Assembly: GCA_902566705.1 (NCBI GenBank)
Contig: CACFJT010000003.1
Location: 59,286 to 123,285, forward strand
Source of the DNA: an uncultured Pelagibacteraceae bacterium
GTDB taxonomy: Bacteria > Pseudomonadota > Alphaproteobacteria > Pelagibacterales > Pelagibacteraceae
Direction: 5' to 3'
DNA length: 64,000 bases
Part shown: positions 39,039 through 48,845 of the stretch, piece after piece
Layout: the number at the start of each line of letters is the position of its first letter
Numbering within the stretch: position 1 is the first letter of the stretch
Position numbers and translations under genes: made by a program
Notes under the pieces: model-generated
The model's input: the letters and a program-made list of their open reading frames with translations, nothing else
Told to the model about the DNA's origin: nothing
Database searches by the model: none

Positions 39039-39746
39039 ATGTTTGAATATCTAATTGCTTTTGGAGCAGGACTAATAAGTTTTTTGTCTCCATGTGTTTT
39101 ACCTTTAATACCTGGATATATTTCTTATATCTCTGGTCAATCCTTACAAGAAATATTAAATAAAAAAGAAATAAACTTTTTTCCGTTAATTTTATTTTGT
39201 TTAGGGTTCTCAACAGTTTTTATTCTTTTGGGAGCTTCTGCATCATTTTTAGGTCAAACACTTTTACAAAATTCAGAAATATTAAGAATTGTAGCTGGGA
39301 TAGTTATAATAATTTTTTCTCTTCAATTGATTGGAATAATCAATATTCCCTATTTAAATTTTGAAAAAAGATTTGATGCTAAAGAATCAAGAAATATTCT
39401 TTTTCCATATGTAATTGGTGTTGCTTTTGGTTTTGGTTGGACACCATGTATTGGTCCAATTTTAGGTTCAATTTTAGCCTTAGCATCTATTGAAGAAACT
39501 TTAACAAGAGCAGTCATATTATTAATTTTATACTCATTAGGACTTGCAATTCCTTTTGTTTTGTCAGGATATTTAATTCAAAGATTTTTATTATTTTCTA
39601 AGAACTTTAGGAAAAATATTAATTTAATATCAAAAATTGGTGGAATTATTCTTTTAGTAACAGGTATTTTGATCCTAACTAACCAATTACAAGCGATTGG
39701 ATTTTATATAATTGAAATCTTTCCTTTTATGCAAAAATTCGGATAA
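39039..39746 (+). CDS. ccdA: Cytochrome c biogenesis protein CcdA/DsbD-like
   Basis: FGAGLISFLSPCVLPLIPGYISYISG; GFGWTPCIGPILGSILALAS. Confidence 0.92.
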   Translation: MFEYLIAFGAGLISFLSPCVLPLIPGYISYISGQSLQEILNKKEINFFPLILFCLGFSTVFILLGASASFLGQTLLQNSEILRIVAGIVIIIFSLQLIGIINIPYLNFEKRFDAKESRNILFPYVIGVAFGFGWTPCIGPILGSILALASIEETLTRAVILLILYSLGLAIPFVLSGYLIQRFLLFSKNFRKNINLISKIGGIILLVTGILILTNQLQAIGFYIIEIFPFMQKFG

Positions 39747-39755
39747 AAGGTATTA

Positions 39756-40343
39756 ATGAAGATTTATCAAATAGACTCAAGTGCAAGAAAAAAAGGATCA
39801 ACCTCACGTGCACTTGCTAAAAAACTTTTAGAGAAAATTAAAAAACCTGGAGATGAGGTGATTTATCGTGATTTAGATGATGAAATGTTTTTTGTAAGCG
39901 GACTTACAGAGTCGGGTATGAAAATTGATGAAAAAGATCAGACAGAGCACCACAAAAAAATGTTCGAACTTTCTGATAAATTAGTAAAAGAGTTAAAAGA
40001 AAGTGATGTGATTATAATTTCAGCTCCTATTTATAATTATGGTCCTCCTGCAACACTTAAAGCTTGGTCAGATTTAGCAGCTAGAATTGGAGAAACATTT
40101 AGATTTAAACCTAATGGGAGACGGGAAGGGTTATTAAAAAATAAACATGCCTATTTAGTAATAACCTCTGGAGGAACCAAATTGAACAGCTCTGAGGATT
40201 TCTTAACTCCATGGTTAAAATTTATTCTTAATTTTTTTGGAATTGAAAAAGTAGATATTGTCAGTGCAGATCAAATGGCATTAGATTATGAAAAATCAAT
40301 AAGCGATGCAGAGGCACAAATAGAAAAATTATTTAAAGATTAA
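39756..40343 (+). CDS. NAD(P)H-dependent FMN reductase/azoreductase-like flavodoxin-fold protein
   Basis: IDSSARKKGSTSRALAKKLLEKI, APIYNYGPPATLKAWSDLAAR. Confidence 0.82.
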   Translation: MKIYQIDSSARKKGSTSRALAKKLLEKIKKPGDEVIYRDLDDEMFFVSGLTESGMKIDEKDQTEHHKKMFELSDKLVKELKESDVIIISAPIYNYGPPATLKAWSDLAARIGETFRFKPNGRREGLLKNKHAYLVITSGGTKLNSSEDFLTPWLKFILNFFGIEKVDIVSADQMALDYEKSISDAEAQIEKLFKD

Positions 40344-41436
40344 ACTTTCTTTTTAAATGTCTAAGTTTCCCCTCGGTACTATCAAAATCAATATAACAAC
40401 CTTGTAAAAATCTTTCACCTTCTTTAGTTTCATAAGATGTTCTACCATGTAGTAATCGATGATTATCCATCATTATTAAGTCTTTAGGCTCAAGTTTAAA
40501 TTCAATTCTATATTTCCCAGAATTATACATTTCAGATAGTTTCTTTCTTGCTTGATAATAAAGATCTAATTTTTCTTTATCTAAAATTGGAACATAGTCT
40601 AGTCTAGGACTGAATCTAACTTGTTTAAAACTTTTATCATCGTTAAGTTCAATTAAGGGAGAGATGTTTTCAAGAATTACCTCTTTATCTACAAATTTAA
40701 ATCTAACTTTTACTTCTGTTAAAATTTCATAAAATTTCGGAAATTCACTTTTTAATTTTTCCGTAACAGTATAACCGTCAACTAAAGATGACAGTCCACC
40801 TGATACTTTACTTTCAATACAATGTAATAACTGAATACACGGTACAGGATTTCTATAGGGATTATCAGTATGAGGAGCCAAGGCTAAAGATGTATAAGCA
40901 AGATCATTAGGGTCTGGTTTAGATTTAACATTAAAATATTCTCCAAAATTTGTTCTTCGTACACTTCCTATGGAATTTGCAAATTCTACAATATAGTTTT
41001 TTGTTGTTGGAATATTTTTTATAATAACAAATCCATATTTATAAAAAGAAACGAGTAAATCATGCATTTCTTTACTTTCATAAAAATCTTTTTGATACTG
41101 AAAATTTTTAATATTTTTAAGTCCCGAGTCCCATTTAGTTTTTTCTATTGATTTAATAACAATATCCTCTTTAGAAAATTCTAAAGCAATTTTATCAATT
41201 TCTAGCTTTGAAGTTACACCATCATTAAAATCAATTTCCAAATATTTTTCATTAATATTTGCTTTATTTATTGAAATATTACTATTTAAGGAAGTAGGAT
41301 CGAAAAGTCTTTGTTGAGTTCCTTTATCTAAGTATTCTTCACCATTTACTCTTTCACGTAACCAGAATGGGTGAATTTCTTTTTTTTCGGATCCATTATT
41401 GTAAAAAACTTTATTTTGATTTAGCTCAATTTTCAT
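40333..41436 (-). CDS. Gamma-butyrobetaine/trimethyllysine dioxygenase-like TauD-family oxygenase
   Basis: N-terminal HPFWLRERVNGEEYLDKGTQQRLFD domain; LAPHTDNPYRNPVPCIQLLHC; MDNHRLLHGRTSYE. Confidence 0.85.
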   Translation of the reverse strand: MKIELNQNKVFYNNGSEKKEIHPFWLRERVNGEEYLDKGTQQRLFDPTSLNSNISINKANINEKYLEIDFNDGVTSKLEIDKIALEFSKEDIVIKSIEKTKWDSGLKNIKNFQYQKDFYESKEMHDLLVSFYKYGFVIIKNIPTTKNYIVEFANSIGSVRRTNFGEYFNVKSKPDPNDLAYTSLALAPHTDNPYRNPVPCIQLLHCIESKVSGGLSSLVDGYTVTEKLKSEFPKFYEILTEVKVRFKFVDKEVILENISPLIELNDDKSFKQVRFSPRLDYVPILDKEKLDLYYQARKKLSEMYNSGKYRIEFKLEPKDLIMMDNHRLLHGRTSYETKEGERFLQGCYIDFDSTEGKLRHLKRKFNL

Positions 41437-41503
41437 AATTATTACCTGAGGATTATTAAAAATTTAACTTTAATCAACATAAATTAAATAGTAAGAGTTC
41501 TTT

Positions 41504-42310
41504 GTGATTAATTTTGATAGAAAAAAATACCCTATATACGCTAGTTTTTTAAACCAATTAGCAAAGGATTTAACTAAGTTCTATAATTCAAAGTTGAACA
41601 GAACCTTTAAAGTATCTAACAAGCTAAAAGGTAAAGGTTATGATCCAGTAACTACTTCAGACAGAGCCTTTGAAAAATTTATACGCACAAAGATTAAAAA
41701 AAAATTTCCTTCACATCAAGTTATTGGTGAAGAATATGGTTCAACAAATTCTAAAAGTGATTATACTTGGGTAATTGATCCTATAGATGGAACAAGATCC
41801 TACGTTATAGGAAACCCAACTTGGAGTAACTTAATTTCATTAAATTTTAAAGGAATACCAATTCTAGGATTAGCAAACTTTCCAGTTCTTAAAAAATATT
41901 ATTTAAATTATTCGGATAAACTTGCTTATGTTGTTTCTCAAGGAAAAAAGAAAAAATTATCAGTAAATAAAAAAGCTACTTTTAAAAGTGTAAAGGTTTC
42001 TGCAGCCTTTCATGGATGGCTGTCATTAAATCAACAAAAAAAAATTCCAAAAATTTTGAAATTAATGCAATTTCCATGCAGTGATGCTTTAAGTTATTCT
42101 CACTTAGCAGAGGGAAGAGTAGACATAGTAATACAGTGCTCAAATAAAATTTGGGATATCCACCCACTTATACCAATTATTAAGGCAGCAGGTGGTATCA
42201 TTAGTACCTGGGACAATAGAGATGCCGCTAATGCTGGAAATATCTTAGTTTCTTCAAATAAAAAAATTCATAATAATTTTCTAAAATTATTGAAACCAGT
42301 CTCTAAATGA
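41504..42310 (+). CDS. Inositol monophosphatase family, histidinol-phosphatase (HisN)-like
   Basis: TTSDRAFEKFIR, VIGEEYG, WVIDPIDGTRSYVIGNPTW; GTG start. Confidence 0.85.
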   Translation: MINFDRKKYPIYASFLNQLAKDLTKFYNSKLNRTFKVSNKLKGKGYDPVTTSDRAFEKFIRTKIKKKFPSHQVIGEEYGSTNSKSDYTWVIDPIDGTRSYVIGNPTWSNLISLNFKGIPILGLANFPVLKKYYLNYSDKLAYVVSQGKKKKLSVNKKATFKSVKVSAAFHGWLSLNQQKKIPKILKLMQFPCSDALSYSHLAEGRVDIVIQCSNKIWDIHPLIPIIKAAGGIISTWDNRDAANAGNILVSSNKKIHNNFLKLLKPVSK

Positions 42311-42870
42311 TACCAGAAAGAGCACAAGTTATTTTAGATTTTTGGTTTAAAGAAACTCCTTTTGAAATGCGTTTCAAAAAAGATGACATCTTTGATAAGA
42401 AAATTAGGGAAAATTTTCTAAAAGATTATGAGCTTGCATGTAATAATGAGTATGACGATTGGCAAGATAACCCAATGAGCTGTCTGGCTCTTGTAATTTT
42501 GTTTGATCAGTTTTCTCGTAATTTATTTAGAGAGAATAAAAGAGCTTTTGCTCAAGACCAAAAAACAAGATTGATAGTAAATGATGCAGTTTATTCTGGT
42601 TATTTAGAAACAATGAATGTTGATCAAAGATTTTTTATGCTATTACCTTTAATTCATAGTGAGGAAATTAGTGATCACGAAATGGCATATTATTTATTAA
42701 ACAAATATTTAAGAGAGCATGAAGAATATAATAAAATTAAAAAGTTTTGGCAGGATCATACAAAAGCTATTAGATTATTTCATAGATATCCACATAGAAA
42801 TGAAATTTTAGGACGAGAGTCTACTGACGAAGAAAAAGAATTCTTAAAAGGTCCAAACTCTTCCTGGTAA
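42307..42870 (+). CDS. DUF924 family protein
   Basis: ILDFWFKE, CLALVILFDQFSRNLFRENKRAFAQD, HRYPHRNEILGRESTDEE. Confidence 0.9.
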   Translation: MIPERAQVILDFWFKETPFEMRFKKDDIFDKKIRENFLKDYELACNNEYDDWQDNPMSCLALVILFDQFSRNLFRENKRAFAQDQKTRLIVNDAVYSGYLETMNVDQRFFMLLPLIHSEEISDHEMAYYLLNKYLREHEEYNKIKKFWQDHTKAIRLFHRYPHRNEILGRESTDEEKEFLKGPNSSW

Positions 42871-42871
42871 A

Positions 42872-43243
42872 ATGAATTTAGAGTTTATTTTCAAAATTAT
42901 TGATAAAGATGAATGGCAAAAAGCCAAACAAACGGGAACTTATGGAGGATCAAAAAGAGATATTGAAGACGGTTACATACATTTCTCAGAAGAAGATCAA
43001 GTAGAGGAAACTCTAAGAAGACATTATCCAAAAAAAGATAATTTACTTTTATTAAAAGTGAATGCATTTAAACTTGAGCACTTACTATGGGAACAAGCTT
43101 CAAATGGAGATATGTATCCTCATTTATATTCGCCTTTAGACATTACAAATGTTGAGGAAGAGTTTGAGTTGCCATTAAATGATGATGGAAATCATATACT
43201 TCCAGAGATTTTAAAAAAATATCAGTTTAGCCGTCCAAGATAA
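42872..43243 (+). CDS. DUF952 family protein
   Basis: IDKDEWQKAKQTGTYGGSKRDIEDGYIHFSEEDQV. Confidence 0.85.
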   Translation: MNLEFIFKIIDKDEWQKAKQTGTYGGSKRDIEDGYIHFSEEDQVEETLRRHYPKKDNLLLLKVNAFKLEHLLWEQASNGDMYPHLYSPLDITNVEEEFELPLNDDGNHILPEILKKYQFSRPR

Positions 43244-43557
43244 TTAACCATAATTACACCAACAATAATTAATATTATTCCTACAATTCCATAAATATTT
43301 GGGACCTGATTAAGTTTTAACACTGCAAACAAAACAACTCCCGTTACTGTTAGCCCGCTATATGTTGCATAAGCAAAACCAACCGGAAGAGCATGCATTG
43401 CTTTTGCAATTGAAAACATTGTAATACACATAAACAGAATGCATAAAACAGAAGGAGTTAATTTTGTAAATCCTTCAGAAATTTTGGCCAAGCTATTAGA
43501 TGCAATTCCAAAAGAAATACCTAAAGCTAAAAATAAATAGCCTAACAATGGTTTCAT
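43222..43557 (-). CDS. SMR-family small multidrug transporter subunit
   Basis: Four-TM 111 aa; ALPVGFAYATYSGLTVTGVVL. Confidence 0.87.
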   Translation of the reverse strand: MKPLLGYLFLALGISFGIASNSLAKISEGFTKLTPSVLCILFMCITMFSIAKAMHALPVGFAYATYSGLTVTGVVLFAVLKLNQVPNIYGIVGIILIIVGVIMVNYLGRLN

Positions 43558-43558
43558 A

Positions 43559-43891
43559 TTATTGATTTCCTAATAAATTTACCATTAATACTCCAACTAT
43601 AATAAATGCTAGGCCTATCATAGAATATAAATTGGGAACTTGATTATATTTAATTACACCAACAATGACTGTTGCAATAATTGTAAGTCCAGCGAAAGAA
43701 GCGTAGGTAATTCCCATAGGAATATTTTTCATTACTAATGAAAGTGCATACATACACAATACAATTGTAATTGCTGTAATTATACTTGGAACAAATAGTG
43801 TAAAACCCTCAGCACTTTTTGCAAAACTGTTTGAAGTAACACCTAAAAATACTGCAATACCTAAAAATAAATATGAACTAGCAAGACTCAT
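43559..43891 (-). CDS. SMR-family small multidrug transporter subunit (tandem paralogue)
   Basis: Four-TM 110 aa; NIPMGITYASFAGLTIIATVIVG. Confidence 0.87.
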   Translation of the reverse strand: MSLASSYLFLGIAVFLGVTSNSFAKSAEGFTLFVPSIITAITIVLCMYALSLVMKNIPMGITYASFAGLTIIATVIVGVIKYNQVPNLYSMIGLAFIIVGVLMVNLLGNQ

Positions 43892-43929
43892 ACAATGACT
43901 TTAAATGAATTTTAAGAAAATATATAGAA

Positions 43930-44520
43930 TTATTTAAGAGACCATTTAATAGCATCTTCCATTCTATCATCTCCCCAGAAGATTTCATTTTTCACTATAA
44001 AAGATGGACTACCAAAGATTTTATTTTCACGAGCTGAATTTGTATTTTCGTTATATTTGGTCTCTATAATTTTCGATTTTGCCTCTAATATTATTTCATC
44101 CTTATTTAAATTTAATTCATTACAAACCTCAGAAATACTAGGTTCAATTGCAGGTTCTTTGCCTTCTTGGAACCATTTTTTATAAGTCAGCATTACAAAT
44201 TTTTCTCCCCAGCCTTTTTCAAAACCAAAGATTGCTATTTGATTTGCTAAATCGAATTCAGACAAAGGGTAGGGAACTGGTGTCTTAGCAAAAAAACCAT
44301 ATCCTTCTGCTCGTCTTTCAATATCTCTCCACATGTAATTGACTTTATTAATCTTATCTTTTGGAAATGGGATATTATTCATTTCCTTCATAATTGCTCT
44401 AACTGAAAAGGGTTTCCAATTAAATTTTACTTGATGTTGTTTTTCAACATCAAGTATTCTAGTTACTGAAAGATAGGTGTAAGTACTCCCTATCGAAAAA
44501 TAAAAATCTATACCACTCAC
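43930..44520 (-). CDS. 2-hydroxychromene-2-carboxylate isomerase-like DsbA-fold protein
   Basis: IDFYFSIGSTYTYLS, NEIFWGDDRMEDAI. Confidence 0.82.
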   Translation of the reverse strand: MSGIDFYFSIGSTYTYLSVTRILDVEKQHQVKFNWKPFSVRAIMKEMNNIPFPKDKINKVNYMWRDIERRAEGYGFFAKTPVPYPLSEFDLANQIAIFGFEKGWGEKFVMLTYKKWFQEGKEPAIEPSISEVCNELNLNKDEIILEAKSKIIETKYNENTNSARENKIFGSPSFIVKNEIFWGDDRMEDAIKWSLK

Positions 44521-44841
44521 TTACTTTGGCATAGGTGTAGCACCAGTTTCTAAACTAATAATTTTTCCATTATCATATTTATAAACTGCCATTACAGCCT
44601 CTACATTTCCATCATCAAATGTAACAAATGAATGATGAACACCAACTTCATCATTTTCATAAACAACTCTTACTTTATCTTGATTTATGTCACCGCTCAT
44701 TGCCCATTTGACAACATCAGCTTTGCCTAAAACATTTCCTGACTTATGCATTGTGAATTTAAAATCATCGTGCAAAAGATCATTCATTGTTGCTTCATCT
44801 TTATTTTTTATTGCAGCACTATATTTTTCTAATATAGACAT
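44521..44841 (-). CDS. NTF2/SnoaL-like protein
   Basis: LEKYSAAIKNKDEATMNDLLHDDFKFTMHKSG. Confidence 0.7.
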   Translation of the reverse strand: MSILEKYSAAIKNKDEATMNDLLHDDFKFTMHKSGNVLGKADVVKWAMSGDINQDKVRVVYENDEVGVHHSFVTFDDGNVEAVMAVYKYDNGKIISLETGATPMPK

Positions 44842-44857
44842 AATTATTCCTCTCTAT

Positions 44858-45181
44858 TTATTCACCTGGTTTTTTATAACTTTTTGAAACATCAGCTGCC
44901 TTTTTAAATGCACTGTTGTAATCAAATACTTCATGAACCATTAGATCCGACATCATTCCGCTATTTAAAACAGTTACTTTCATAGCAAGAACACTTTCGT
45001 AATCTCCTTCAACGCAGAAAAGAACATCAAAACGTCCTCTTAACCACTCGTAACTTATAGCTTTTACGCCCAAGCTATCACACATGGATTTCATTACTGC
45101 ACCTCTGTCTGCAGCAGGGTCAGCATGCATTTTTTTTAATAACTCAGGACTTGCTTTTCCAATCACATAAAATTTAGACAT
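44858..45181 (-). CDS. GYD-domain-like small protein
   Basis: Ferredoxin-like barrel pattern YEWLRGRFDVLFCVEGDYESVLAM. Confidence 0.55.
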   Translation of the reverse strand: MSKFYVIGKASPELLKKMHADPAADRGAVMKSMCDSLGVKAISYEWLRGRFDVLFCVEGDYESVLAMKVTVLNSGMMSDLMVHEVFDYNSAFKKAADVSKSYKKPGE

Positions 45182-45185
45182 TGTT

Positions 45186-45479
45186 TCATCCTTTGTGATT
45201 TACAACTGACTCATCAGTCATCATAGTCATTTTAGATTGATCCATAATAACTCCAGCATCAATTCTTGCTTGAGTCAGTTCTTGATCTCCACCAAAGCCT
45301 TTTAAACCCTCTGGTGACTCAAAATTAATAATAACAGTCATGGCATTGTCATCTTCTTTATCTGCACCTGCAAAGACTACTGTCATACCATATTTTTTTA
45401 GCTTTTCACCATTTGCAAGCATCATTGTCTTCCAAGAATTAAAACCCTTTGAAAGCTTCTGTTGTATTTTTACGTACAT
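45186..45479 (-). CDS. Small dimeric alpha/beta-barrel-like protein
   Basis: 97 aa ORF in tight operon; size and pattern consistent with a dimeric alpha/beta barrel. Confidence 0.5.
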   Translation of the reverse strand: MYVKIQQKLSKGFNSWKTMMLANGEKLKKYGMTVVFAGADKEDDNAMTVIINFESPEGLKGFGGDQELTQARIDAGVIMDQSKMTMMTDESVVNHKG

Positions 45480-45541
45480 ATTTTCCTCATTAGTTTATTT
45501 ATTTTGTTTTTAGTATACCCCTGATTTGACTATCTTATCAA

Positions 45542-45717
45542 TCACACTTTTTGAATTAGGGAAACTAACTCAAGTTCATCCTGAGGAATCATGCTATTTG
45601 CATAATAAATTCCCGCACATTCAATTGCTTTTTTTTTTGATCTTTAGTTTAATGGCCATCTGCAAAACAAACAATTGGACTAAAGATTATTACTAAATAA
45701 CAAAGTATTTTTTTCAT
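45542..45717 (-). pseudogene. Decayed small secreted-protein gene (in-frame stop plus shift at an A10 tract)
   Basis: Minus strand ATG overlapping upstream stop: MKKILCYLVIIFSPIVCFADGH*TKDQKK[shift]AIECAGIYYANSMIPQDELELVSLIQKV*. Confidence 0.5.
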
Positions 45718-46193
45718 TAATAAGTATATTCACCACTCATTTGATTCATTGAGTGTGCCATACCAGCTTTACCTCTTATATTTTGTCGACTTGAATTACC
45801 ACTCCCAGAAATATTTTCATATTTTCCAGTTCCACCAACAATAACAAAAGTACCAGTTCCGCCTTGGCCGCCAGTTCCTTTACCTTTGTAGTTAATGAAA
45901 ACCTTTTCACCATCCATTAGATAAAAAGTACACATACCTGTTTCATCATCAAACTTTCCAGATACTAATGTTAGTCCACCAATACAATGCATAGTAGATT
46001 TATCAAAAATACTTCCAGGCTCTTTATCCATTAGTCCAGCATTACCGTCGTAAGTAATACTCATGTTTCCATTTCCAGCATCCATCGCATTTAAAGACCA
46101 TGATCCTGCTCCAGCGGCATTAAATTTTCCTGTTTCTGCTAATGAGTAATTTGAGATTGTTAAAAAAATTATTAAAAATAAAATTTTCTTCAT
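45717..46193 (-). CDS. Secreted hypothetical protein
   Basis: Signal peptide MKKILFLIIFLTISNYSLAE; Gly-rich beta-type sequence. Confidence 0.7.
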   Translation of the reverse strand: MKKILFLIIFLTISNYSLAETGKFNAAGAGSWSLNAMDAGNGNMSITYDGNAGLMDKEPGSIFDKSTMHCIGGLTLVSGKFDDETGMCTFYLMDGEKVFINYKGKGTGGQGGTGTFVIVGGTGKYENISGSGNSSRQNIRGKAGMAHSMNQMSGEYTY

Positions 46194-46350
46194 TTTTACC
46201 TCCCTTAATTGTTTGCTTTAATGTTACACTGTTACATAATTGTTAAGGAGTCACTCGTGTTTATAGCGCGCGACAGTTATGCAATTTTAGGGGGTAAAAA
46301 ATGTTGATTATGCTGTTTTATTTAATTTAATTATTTGATAATAATTATCT

Positions 46351-46767
46351 ATGATCGAAAAATTTAATGGGATTGTTTATCTAATAATTTTTATTGTTCA
46401 TTTCCTTGTTTATGCTGTTTATGCTTTCAGAGCTATAGTTGGAACTAAGGGTTTTATGGATCAATATAATATCGATCATTCAGCAGCAGTGATCACAAGA
46501 TTTTTTGGAGCTCCTTTTGTTGGGTCTTTTTTAATGGCTCTTTATATCATGTTCGTAAGAGATGGTGGAGTAAATGGAACATGGGCATTCTTTAATTTAG
46601 TATTTGTTCAAAATTTAATGTACTTAATATTTGGTATTTATACCATTTACATAAATAAACTTGGACACACTGAAAAGACTAACAGTGAAGGTGTAATAGC
46701 TGCTGGAGTACTTACAATTTTAAGCGCTATTCTTACTTACGGATTAGCTGAGAAAATTTATATTTAA
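46351..46767 (+). CDS. Four-TM membrane hypothetical protein
   Basis: 138 aa hydrophobic ORF, ATG start, divergent from the secreted-protein gene. Confidence 0.7.
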   Translation: MIEKFNGIVYLIIFIVHFLVYAVYAFRAIVGTKGFMDQYNIDHSAAVITRFFGAPFVGSFLMALYIMFVRDGGVNGTWAFFNLVFVQNLMYLIFGIYTIYINKLGHTEKTNSEGVIAAGVLTILSAILTYGLAEKIYI

Positions 46768-47765
46768 AACCAATTAGGTATTGGCAGACCTTTTTCTTCT
46801 AAAAATTTTTTATTAAACATTTTAGTTGCGTATTTGTCACTTCTATCACAAAGAATGGTAACAATAGTTTTTCCTGGCCCTAACTCTTTTCCCATTCTAA
46901 TTGCTCCTGCAATATTTATTCCACAGCTTGTACCTAAACTTAATCCCTCGTTTTGAATTAAATCATAAAGTATTGGTAGTGCCTCATGATCATCTATTGA
47001 ATAAGCATCATCAATCTTAGCTTCACCAAAGTTAGCTGTTACTCTACTTGAACCAATTCCTTCAGTAATTGATCCACCCTCCGATTTAAGTTCACCATTT
47101 TTAATGTAATTATAAAGAGCAGAACCTTTTGGATCAGATAGGTAAATTTTTATATCTTTATTCTTTTCTTTAAGAGCATTGCTGACGCCTGAAATTGTAC
47201 CTCCAGTCCCTGAAGAACAAACAAAACCATCTACTTTACCATCAGTTTGTTCCCAAATTTCTTGACCTGTGCCTTCATAATGTCCTTTGGCATTTGCAGT
47301 ATTATCGAATTGATTAGCCCAAATCACTCCATTGTTATTAGAAGGTCTTAGTTCATCCGCAAGTCTTGCTGCTACTTTTACAAAGTTGTTTTCATCTTTA
47401 TAAGGCTTTGGTGGAACTAATCTTAATTCAGCTCCAAGGTTTCTAAGTAAATCTTTTTTCTCTTGTGTTTGATTGTCATTCATTACAATAATTGTTTTGT
47501 AACCTAGAGAGTTTCCTAAAAGACCCAAACCTATTCCTGTATTACCAGCTGTTCCCTCAACAACAGTTCCACCTTTAGAAATTAATTTTTTTTCTTGAGC
47601 GTCTTTTATTAATGCAAGTGCAGCTCTATCTTTTACAGATCCTCCAGGATTTAAAAATTCTGCTTTTCCATAAATGTTACAACCAGTAATTTCAGAAGCT
47701 GCTCTGAGTTTAATTAATGGAGTGTTTCCTATTCCAGAAATAAAATCGTTTTGGGTATTATTCAT
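46764..47765 (-). CDS. cysK: Cysteine synthase
   Basis: [55 protein letters not shown]; start trimmed from 47816 to 47765. Confidence 0.93.
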   Translation of the reverse strand: MNNTQNDFISGIGNTPLIKLRAASEITGCNIYGKAEFLNPGGSVKDRAALALIKDAQEKKLISKGGTVVEGTAGNTGIGLGLLGNSLGYKTIIVMNDNQTQEKKDLLRNLGAELRLVPPKPYKDENNFVKVAARLADELRPSNNNGVIWANQFDNTANAKGHYEGTGQEIWEQTDGKVDGFVCSSGTGGTISGVSNALKEKNKDIKIYLSDPKGSALYNYIKNGELKSEGGSITEGIGSSRVTANFGEAKIDDAYSIDDHEALPILYDLIQNEGLSLGTSCGINIAGAIRMGKELGPGKTIVTILCDRSDKYATKMFNKKFLEEKGLPIPNWF

Positions 47766-48342
47766 TATCTGATTTTTTATCACTATCAGATGTAATTCCA
47801 TAAGGTTTAAATTCACTATCTGCTATGCCAACACTTCTTGCAGGAATTCCAACCATTACAGCATTTTCTGAAACATCTTTCGTAATAACTGCATTTGCTC
47901 CAATTCTAGCACCTTTGCCAACGACAACAGGACCTAATACTTGTGCACCTGACCCAATAACCACATCTTCTTTTATAGTAGGATGTCTTTTCATATTTCG
48001 TTGGTCATTTGAATTAATACTCGGAGCAATTCCACCTAATGTAACCATATGATAGATTGTAACATTATCCCCAATATCCGAAGTTTCACCAATCACAACA
48101 CCCATTCCATGATCTATAAATAAATTTTTTCCAATTTTTGCGTTGGGGTGAATTTCTATTCCAGTTAAGAATCTTGAAAACTGAGAAATGATTCTAGCAA
48201 TCAAATGAAATTTTGCAGTACTAAAAAAATTTGCTATTCGATGAAAAAAAACTGCTTTAACACCAGGATAAGTTAATATTAAACTTAACTTAGACCTTGC
48301 AGCAGGATCTCTATCAATTATGGATTGTAAAAAATCACTCAT
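47758..48342 (-). CDS. cysE: Serine O-acetyltransferase
   Basis: Hexapeptide repeats [38 protein letters not shown]. Confidence 0.93.
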   Translation of the reverse strand: MSDFLQSIIDRDPAARSKLSLILTYPGVKAVFFHRIANFFSTAKFHLIARIISQFSRFLTGIEIHPNAKIGKNLFIDHGMGVVIGETSDIGDNVTIYHMVTLGGIAPSINSNDQRNMKRHPTIKEDVVIGSGAQVLGPVVVGKGARIGANAVITKDVSENAVMVGIPARSVGIADSEFKPYGITSDSDKKSDNE

Positions 48343-48422
48343 ATTTTGTTAGTTTAGTTGCTGTTGATTAAAAAATAATATGCCTTATATAGTATTTAAT
48401 TGCCTAATTTAAAGAGGTTTAT

Positions 48423-48833
48423 ATGTATAAAAATACTAATTGTTTTCATTTAGCTATCCCTTGCGGAGACCTAGAGGTTGCAAAGAAATTTTACAGTGAA
48501 ACTTTAGGATGTAGATTAGATAACTCAGCACAAGAGTGGGCAGATGTAGATTTTTGGGGCAATGAATTAACCTTACATAAAAGTGAACATAAATTAGATA
48601 ATGAGAGACACGATGTAGATATGGGAAATGTTTCAGTTCCTCATTTTGGTGTTCATTTATCAAGAAAAGACTTCGATGCTCTTAAACAAAGATTAAAGGA
48701 TAGTGGAACTAAGTATTACGACGAACCTTATTTGAGATTTAAAGGAACAAAATACGAGCAAGAAACTTTCTTTGTTAAAGACCCAAACGAAAATATACTA
48801 GAAATTAAAACTTTAACAGCAAATCCAGAGTAA
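48423..48833 (+). CDS. VOC/glyoxalase-superfamily protein
   Basis: FHLAIPCGDLEVAKKFYSETLGC, FFVKDPNENILEIK. Confidence 0.85.
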   Translation: MYKNTNCFHLAIPCGDLEVAKKFYSETLGCRLDNSAQEWADVDFWGNELTLHKSEHKLDNERHDVDMGNVSVPHFGVHLSRKDFDALKQRLKDSGTKYYDEPYLRFKGTKYEQETFFVKDPNENILEIKTLTANPE

Positions 48834-48845
48834 TCCAAAACCTTA

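Noticed and set aside
47825-48052. 75-aa antisense ORF in cysE
   Set aside because: Mirror of hexapeptide-repeat codons, giving spurious Pro/Thr-rich periodicity.
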